Shown: positions 5,462 through 7,936 of the stretch, piece after piece
Layout of the letters: every line of letters begins with the position of its first letter
Position numbering within the stretch: the first letter of the stretch is position 1
Assembly (NCBI GenBank): GCA_902158735.1
Contig: CABGHG010000075.1
Coordinates: 1 to 7,936 of the forward strand
Origin: Candidatus Methanolliviera sp. GoM_oil
GTDB taxonomy: Archaea > Halobacteriota > Methanoliparia > Methanoliparales > Methanoliparaceae
DNA: 7,936 bases
Direction of reading: 5' to 3'
Position numbers and translations under genes: made by a program
The notes under the pieces: model-generated
What the model was told of the DNA's origin: nothing
Database searches by the model: none
What the model saw: the letters and a program-made list of their open reading frames with translations, nothing else

Positions 5462-6145
5462 TCATCTCTTTTCATATACTACATCATATTCCGTGACCAG
5501 ATCTCTTCCCACCATTTTGGTATCTTTCAGTTCAACCCAGATCGATTCGTTCAGGCTTTTTATGCCTTCCCCCCCCACCAAAGAAGGCGCATCTCTCCCG
5601 CCGACAATGAATGGTATATGTATGATCTTAATCTCATCCACAAGCCTGTTTTTAAGGAGATTCCATAACAAAGTTGGTCCGCCCTCTACCATGAGCCTTT
5701 CTATGCCCCTTTTAAAGAGTCTATCCATCAAAAGCTTTAGATCGACCTTATCCCTCCCGCAGACGATGACCTCTGCGTTCCTCTCTTTTATTGCATCTAT
5801 ATTTTCCTTTGGCGCTCTCGCGGAGGTCGCGATGATCGTTGGAGCGTCACCTTCCAAAACGTTGGAGTCAAGAGGGATATCAGCTAAGTTACATGGGATC
5901 ACTCTCAGAGGATTTTTCCCCTCTACATATCTGACTGTGAGACTGGAATCGTCGATCTTTATCGTATTACAACCAACCATTATCGCATCGGACGATGCCC
6001 TCTGCTCGTGAAGAAATTTTTTTGATGCTTCATCCATATACTCCATGATCAGCTTGCTCGACTCTCCTCTTTTGGATGTTAATTTACCATCGAGCGTCAT
6101 CTCCGAAAGTATAAATGTGAACGGTCTCTTCAACAGAACCACCAT
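5462..6145 (-). CDS. arfC: 2,5-diamino-6-ribosylamino-4(3H)-pyrimidinone 5'-phosphate reductase
   Basis: Archaeal/fungal-type riboflavin reductase (EC 1.1.1.302; RIB7/ArfC), a RibD C-terminal-like, DHFR-fold enzyme that uses NAD(P)H to reduce the ribosyl side chain after GTP ring opening. It feeds riboflavin, FAD and deazaflavin-type cofactors. The 227 residues have the expected size with no deaminase domain. Landmarks are SEMTLDGKL (14-22), AIMVGCNTIKIDDSSLTVR (54-72), RVIPCNLADIPLDS (81-94), LMVEGGPTLLWNLL (151-164), LVDEI (168-172) and IVGGRDAPSLVGGEG (180-194). No Shine-Dalgarno sequence is visible before the ATG, and GTG and TTG codons next to it leave the start uncertain by a few residues. 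A run of eight C (5569-5576) within the gene leaves the frame intact. It lies 128 structured bases downstream of thiC. Confidence 0.92.
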   Translation of the reverse strand: MVVLLKRPFTFILSEMTLDGKLTSKRGESSKLIMEYMDEASKKFLHEQRASSDAIMVGCNTIKIDDSSLTVRYVEGKNPLRVIPCNLADIPLDSNVLEGDAPTIIATSARAPKENIDAIKERNAEVIVCGRDKVDLKLLMDRLFKRGIERLMVEGGPTLLWNLLKNRLVDEIKIIHIPFIVGGRDAPSLVGGEGIKSLNESIWVELKDTKMVGRDLVTEYDVVYEKR

Positions 6146-6150
6146 GCTTT

Positions 6151-6195
6151 TTTATCATGAATGAAAACCTCGCCCTTCAGGGCGGGGATGATAAA
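6151..6195 (+). mobile_element. IS200/IS605 right-end-like hairpin (solo remnant)
   Basis: CCTCGCCC-TTCA-GGGCGGGG (6168-6187) is an 8-pair hairpin with one T:G pair that is stable only in plus-strand RNA. Its sequence resembles the GC-rich hairpin commonly found at the right end of IS605-type elements, which is also the scaffold of the TnpB guide RNA. An outer perfect 8-bp inverted repeat, TTTATCAT (6151-6158) and ATGATAAA (6188-6195), encloses it, leaving nine unpaired bases on the left side. No tnpA or tnpB is present, and the presumed left side is arfC coding sequence, so at most this is an isolated end. It lies just before the arfC start and could instead be a leader hairpin of arfC. Confidence 0.4.
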
Positions 6196-6202
6196 CGTTA
6201 AA

Positions 6203-6249
6203 GGTATGACGTTGGTTTAGAGATCATAAGAAAGACCTCATGCCATACC
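6203..6249 (-). terminator. Structured RNA element after thiC (terminator or arfC leader)
   Basis: On the minus strand GGTATGGC (6249-6242) pairs with GTCATACC (6210-6203), and inside it GAGGTC (6239-6234) pairs with GATCTC (6225-6220) around an 8-base loop. Each stem has one G:U pair that would be a mismatch in the plus-strand transcript, so the fold belongs to RNA read from thiC toward arfC. A U-containing stretch (TTTAACGTTTATC) follows. It may be the thiC 3' end, a processing site or part of the arfC leader. Confidence 0.4.
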
Positions 6250-6255
6250 AAAGAG

Positions 6256-6263
6256 TATTTAAA
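6256..6263 (-). promoter_or_regulatory. TATA-like sequence between thiC and arfC
   Basis: TTTAAATA on the minus strand just beyond the thiC stop is the best TATA-like match in this gap. It would start transcription near 6233, giving arfC a leader of almost 90 bases, which is long for an archaeon. The site is palindromic at its core, so its direction is uncertain and arfC may instead be read through from thiC. Confidence 0.25.
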
Positions 6264-6273
6264 CTTCAAAATT

Positions 6274-7557
6274 TTATCTTTTATCTCCTTTCAGAGCATC
6301 TTTTACCATCTTTATAGCACAAAGATCTCCACACATAGAGCAGGCACCGCTTTCCGTATTCCTATCCTCTCTAAAACGCCTCGCGAACTCCCCATCTATG
6401 GCAAGATCGAACTGCTTTTCCCAATCCAGATCTTCCCTCGCATAAGCCATCTTTCTATCCCACTCTCTCGCCTTTTCTTTCACGTTGGCTTTTACGGTGT
6501 CTGCCACGTGAGCCGCGATCTTCGCCACGATCGTACCATCTTTTATGTCCTCGACGGTTGGCAGGGCTAAATGCTCCGATGGGGTGATCATACATAGGAA
6601 ATCTGCCCCGTAGTATCCGGCAATACTCCCCCCTATTGCCCCCACGATGTGATCATAACCCGGAGCGATATCGGTGGGAAGAGGGCCCAAAAGATACAAT
6701 GGAGCTCCATCCGCCAATCTTTTCATCGCTTTTACGTTCACCCCGATCTCGTCGAGAGGGACGTGGCCTGGGCCTTCTATCATCGTTTGAACGCCTTGCT
6801 TTCTTGCTATTTTTGAAAGCTCTCCAAGCGTTATAAACTCGGCGAATTTTGGTCGATCCGTCGCATCATCGATACACCCCGATCTCATTCCATCTCCGAG
6901 ACTCAACGTCAGGTCGTATTCTCTTGCGATCTCGATCAGATAGTCAAATTCTTTGTAAAAAGGATTATCCTCCCCGTTTTGGATCATCCACGCAATTGTG
7001 AACGCACCTCCCCGACTCACGACGCCCAATATCCTATCTCCTGCAATCAGCCTCTCAAGAGAATTTCTGTTCACTCCCACGTGAACGGTTACGAAATCGA
7101 CGCCATCTTTCGCGTGCTTCCTAATCGCGTTGAACATATCGTCTGAGGTCATCTCAACGACGGCTTTTCCCTCCAATCCAGCTTGATATATCGGGACGGT
7201 CCCAATTGGAGCTTTTGTCTCTTTGATTATTCTTCTCCTAACCTCATCAAGATCCCCCCCGGTGGATAGGTCCATAATCGTATCTGCACCATATTTTAAG
7301 GCTGTTTTGGCCTTCTTAGCTTCATAATCCATATCTATAAAGTCTTTGGATGTCCCAATGTTTGCGTTGATCTTCGTAGTCAAAGATTCTCCAATACCGA
7401 TGGGAGCAGTCCCGCGATTGAAATTTTTTGGGATTATTGCCCGTCCATTGGAGATCAACTCCAATAGCTTATGCTCCTCTATCCCTTCTTTCTCGCTTAC
7501 GATCTTTATCTCTTCGACGAGCTTACCCTTTTTTGCATGATCCAATAGTGTCTCCAT
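6274..7557 (-). CDS. thiC: Phosphomethylpyrimidine synthase ThiC
   Basis: Radical-SAM enzyme (EC 4.1.99.17) that rearranges aminoimidazole ribotide into hydroxymethylpyrimidine phosphate, the pyrimidine half of thiamine. At 427 residues it is the short archaeal/anaerobe form without the long N-terminal extension of many bacterial ThiC proteins. Landmarks are GTAPIGIGESLTTKINANIGTS (about 49-70), MDLSTGGDL (95-103), TVPIYQA (120-126), VTVHVGV (156-162), SRGGAF (181-186), GDGMRSGCIDDATD (221-234), MIEGPGHVP (259-267) and LGPLPTDIAPGYDHI (290-304). The cluster-binding cysteines are CSMCGDLC (406-413), i.e. C-X2-C-X3-C. No strong Shine-Dalgarno sequence precedes the ATG. The 379-base upstream region is rich in repeats, and its substrate links it to purS/purL in the same window. 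Confidence 0.95.
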   Translation of the reverse strand: METLLDHAKKGKLVEEIKIVSEKEGIEEHKLLELISNGRAIIPKNFNRGTAPIGIGESLTTKINANIGTSKDFIDMDYEAKKAKTALKYGADTIMDLSTGGDLDEVRRRIIKETKAPIGTVPIYQAGLEGKAVVEMTSDDMFNAIRKHAKDGVDFVTVHVGVNRNSLERLIAGDRILGVVSRGGAFTIAWMIQNGEDNPFYKEFDYLIEIAREYDLTLSLGDGMRSGCIDDATDRPKFAEFITLGELSKIARKQGVQTMIEGPGHVPLDEIGVNVKAMKRLADGAPLYLLGPLPTDIAPGYDHIVGAIGGSIAGYYGADFLCMITPSEHLALPTVEDIKDGTIVAKIAAHVADTVKANVKEKAREWDRKMAYAREDLDWEKQFDLAIDGEFARRFREDRNTESGACSMCGDLCAIKMVKDALKGDKR

Positions 7558-7615
7558 AACGATTCGCTTCTTTGGCCTAACTCTGAAAGCTTATGTAGGC
7601 TATGAAATTTGATAA

Positions 7616-7652
7616 AAATGTCATCAAATCTCTTTATCAGATGTAATCAAAT
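7616..7652 (-). promoter_or_regulatory. Repeated box before thiC (candidate operator)
   Basis: Two direct repeats, ATGTCATCAAAT (7618-7629) and ATGTAATCAAAT (7641-7652), differ at one of 12 bases and start 23 bases apart, about two helical turns. On the minus strand the copy nearer thiC reads ATTTGATGACAT followed by TT, containing the GATGACATTT also found before purS. An opposed ATTTGAT (7607-7613 on the plus strand) adds dyad symmetry. The spacing suits a protein bound on one face of the DNA. No binding protein is encoded in the window. Confidence 0.45.
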
Positions 7653-7665
7653 GCAAGATCTTAAT

Positions 7666-7683
7666 GGGTGTAGCCCTACACCC
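7666..7683 (+). repeat. GGTGT...ACACC hairpin, copy 2
   Basis: GGGTGTAGCCCTACACCC is a perfect palindrome apart from its central bases, giving a 7-bp stem with a 4-base loop. It is similar to 4212-4229 but without the bulge. There is no adjacent T-run on either strand, so it is not an evident terminator. Confidence 0.5.
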
Positions 7684-7710
7684 TCTATCTCGTCCACTCT
7701 AAAGCTTTCA

Positions 7711-7936
7711 AGATTGCTTTCTTTTCCTCTCCTTCCTCTACCATTCGGGTTCACCCTCTTCGCACACACTTTTCAGTTAGTTACGTCGTGTATGAAATAC
7801 CTGTTTTCGTAATCATTCTCCTTAATAGGTGTGAATTTACAACCGCTTTTCACGGGAATTCATACAGTCATTCGCCTTTAAGCATAGAACGAATACAGCT
7901 ACTACGCACGAATGGTTATCGTTATCTTTAATTTTA
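7711..7936. other. Intergenic region without a recognisable gene
   Basis: Beyond the candidate thiC leader I see no convincing gene, tRNA or promoter. The minus strand has short frames with plausible ribosome sites, for example AAGGAG before an 11-codon ATG frame starting near 7812, and GAGGGTGA before a 19-codon frame starting near 7742; neither resembles a known protein. A minus-strand frame is open from the window edge to a TAA at 7839-7837, about 33 codons, and could be the tail of a gene lying outside, but nothing in it is recognisable. A GTTATCGTTATC direct repeat lies near the right edge. Confidence 0.4.
7827..7844 (+). repeat. GGTGT...ACnACC hairpin, copy 3 (weak)
   Basis: AGGTGTGAATTTACAACC can pair GGTGT with AC(A)ACC, with one bulged base at the same place as in the copy at 4212-4229. 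It is the weakest of the three related sequences and may be chance. Confidence 0.2.

Larger units (their letters stand above)
7584..7710 (-). ncRNA. Possible structured leader upstream of thiC
   Basis: Read toward thiC, a 9-bp inverted repeat TGAAAGCTT (7710-7702) / AAGCTTTCA (7592-7584) would close a loop holding two hairpins. One is GGGTGTA-GGGC-TACACCC (7683-7666). The other is GAGATTTGAT, a 9-base loop, and ATCAAATTTC (7632-7604), 10 pairs with one G:U that forms only in RNA read toward thiC. The 3' arm ends 27 bases before the ATG. The characteristic TPP-riboswitch sequence CUGAGA is absent, so it is not a standard TPP riboswitch. No strong promoter is seen upstream of 7710, so the stems may instead be DNA operator dyads. 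Confidence 0.3.

Noticed and set aside
5569..5576. Run of eight C in arfC (and seven C at 7254-7260 in thiC) as a possible frameshift site
   Set aside because: Both reading frames continue intact through conserved motifs on either side, so neither a frameshift nor a sequencing error is indicated.
5493..6011. 172-codon plus-strand frame opposite arfC
   Set aside because: Antisense shadow of a well-matched reductase gene, with low-complexity Ser/Leu/Pro composition.
7558..7710. TPP riboswitch before thiC
   Set aside because: The conserved CUGAGA element is missing on the thiC-sense strand, and the stems do not match the known arrangement.
7741..7765. tRNA T-arm-like GGGTTCACCC
   Set aside because: The loop and stem lengths do not fit a T-arm, and no matching acceptor, D or anticodon arm is nearby.
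7609..7812. 67-codon plus-strand frame upstream of thiC
   Set aside because: No ribosome site or recognisable motif, and it runs through the hairpin and direct repeats; non-coding control sequence explains the region better.
7837..7936. Partial minus-strand gene entering from the right edge
   Set aside because: The open frame of about 33 codons is short enough to arise by chance and shows no recognisable protein motif.

Overview
The window looks archaeal and chromosomal, most probably from a euryarchaeote related to methanogens or anaerobic methane oxidisers. The grounds are archaeal TATA boxes close to start codons (TTTATAAATA before purS), the small PurS + PurL form of FGAM synthase, an archaeal aspartate dehydrogenase, the archaeal/fungal-type riboflavin reductase (ArfC) and a short archaeal-type ThiC. 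I infer the lineage from gene content and style; it was not established by a search. Coding density is ordinary. There is no integrase, transposase gene, CRISPR array, tRNA or rRNA.

Layout. On the minus strand at the left is nadX (1-768), divergent from a plus-strand run: purS (882-1124), purL (1121-3394), a 47-codon ORF overlapping the purL stop (3391-3534), a two-helix membrane protein with a PH/GRAM-like domain (3541-4110), then, after a hairpin-rich gap, a small DUF167 (YggU-like) protein (4259-4477). The right half is on the minus strand. Read 5' to 3' it holds thiC (7557-6274), a 128-base structured gap, arfC (6145-5462) and a membrane-anchored transglutaminase-like protein (5374-4487). 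The last of these converges on the DUF167 gene with only 9 bases between the stops. Positions 7558-7936 hold no convincing gene but contain inverted and direct repeats upstream of thiC.

How the genes fit together. Four of the six recognisable enzymes serve nucleotide and cofactor synthesis. PurS/PurL make FGAM, the precursor of aminoimidazole ribotide (AIR), and AIR is the substrate of ThiC for the thiamine pyrimidine. NadX makes iminoaspartate for NAD, and ArfC acts in riboflavin and deazaflavin-type cofactor synthesis. The best regulatory lead is that the purS and thiC upstream regions share an exact gene-oriented 10-mer, GATGACATTT, and nadX has its first eight bases (GATGACAT). This suggests a common operator linking purine and thiamine synthesis at AIR.

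The other interesting signals are also non-coding. They are a possible three-stem thiC leader, a gap between thiC and arfC with two hairpins whose G:U pairs favour opposite strands (one resembles an IS200/IS605 right-end hairpin), and tandem hairpins at 4156-4229. I found no defence or mobile system, and the hypotheses above rest on reading by eye.
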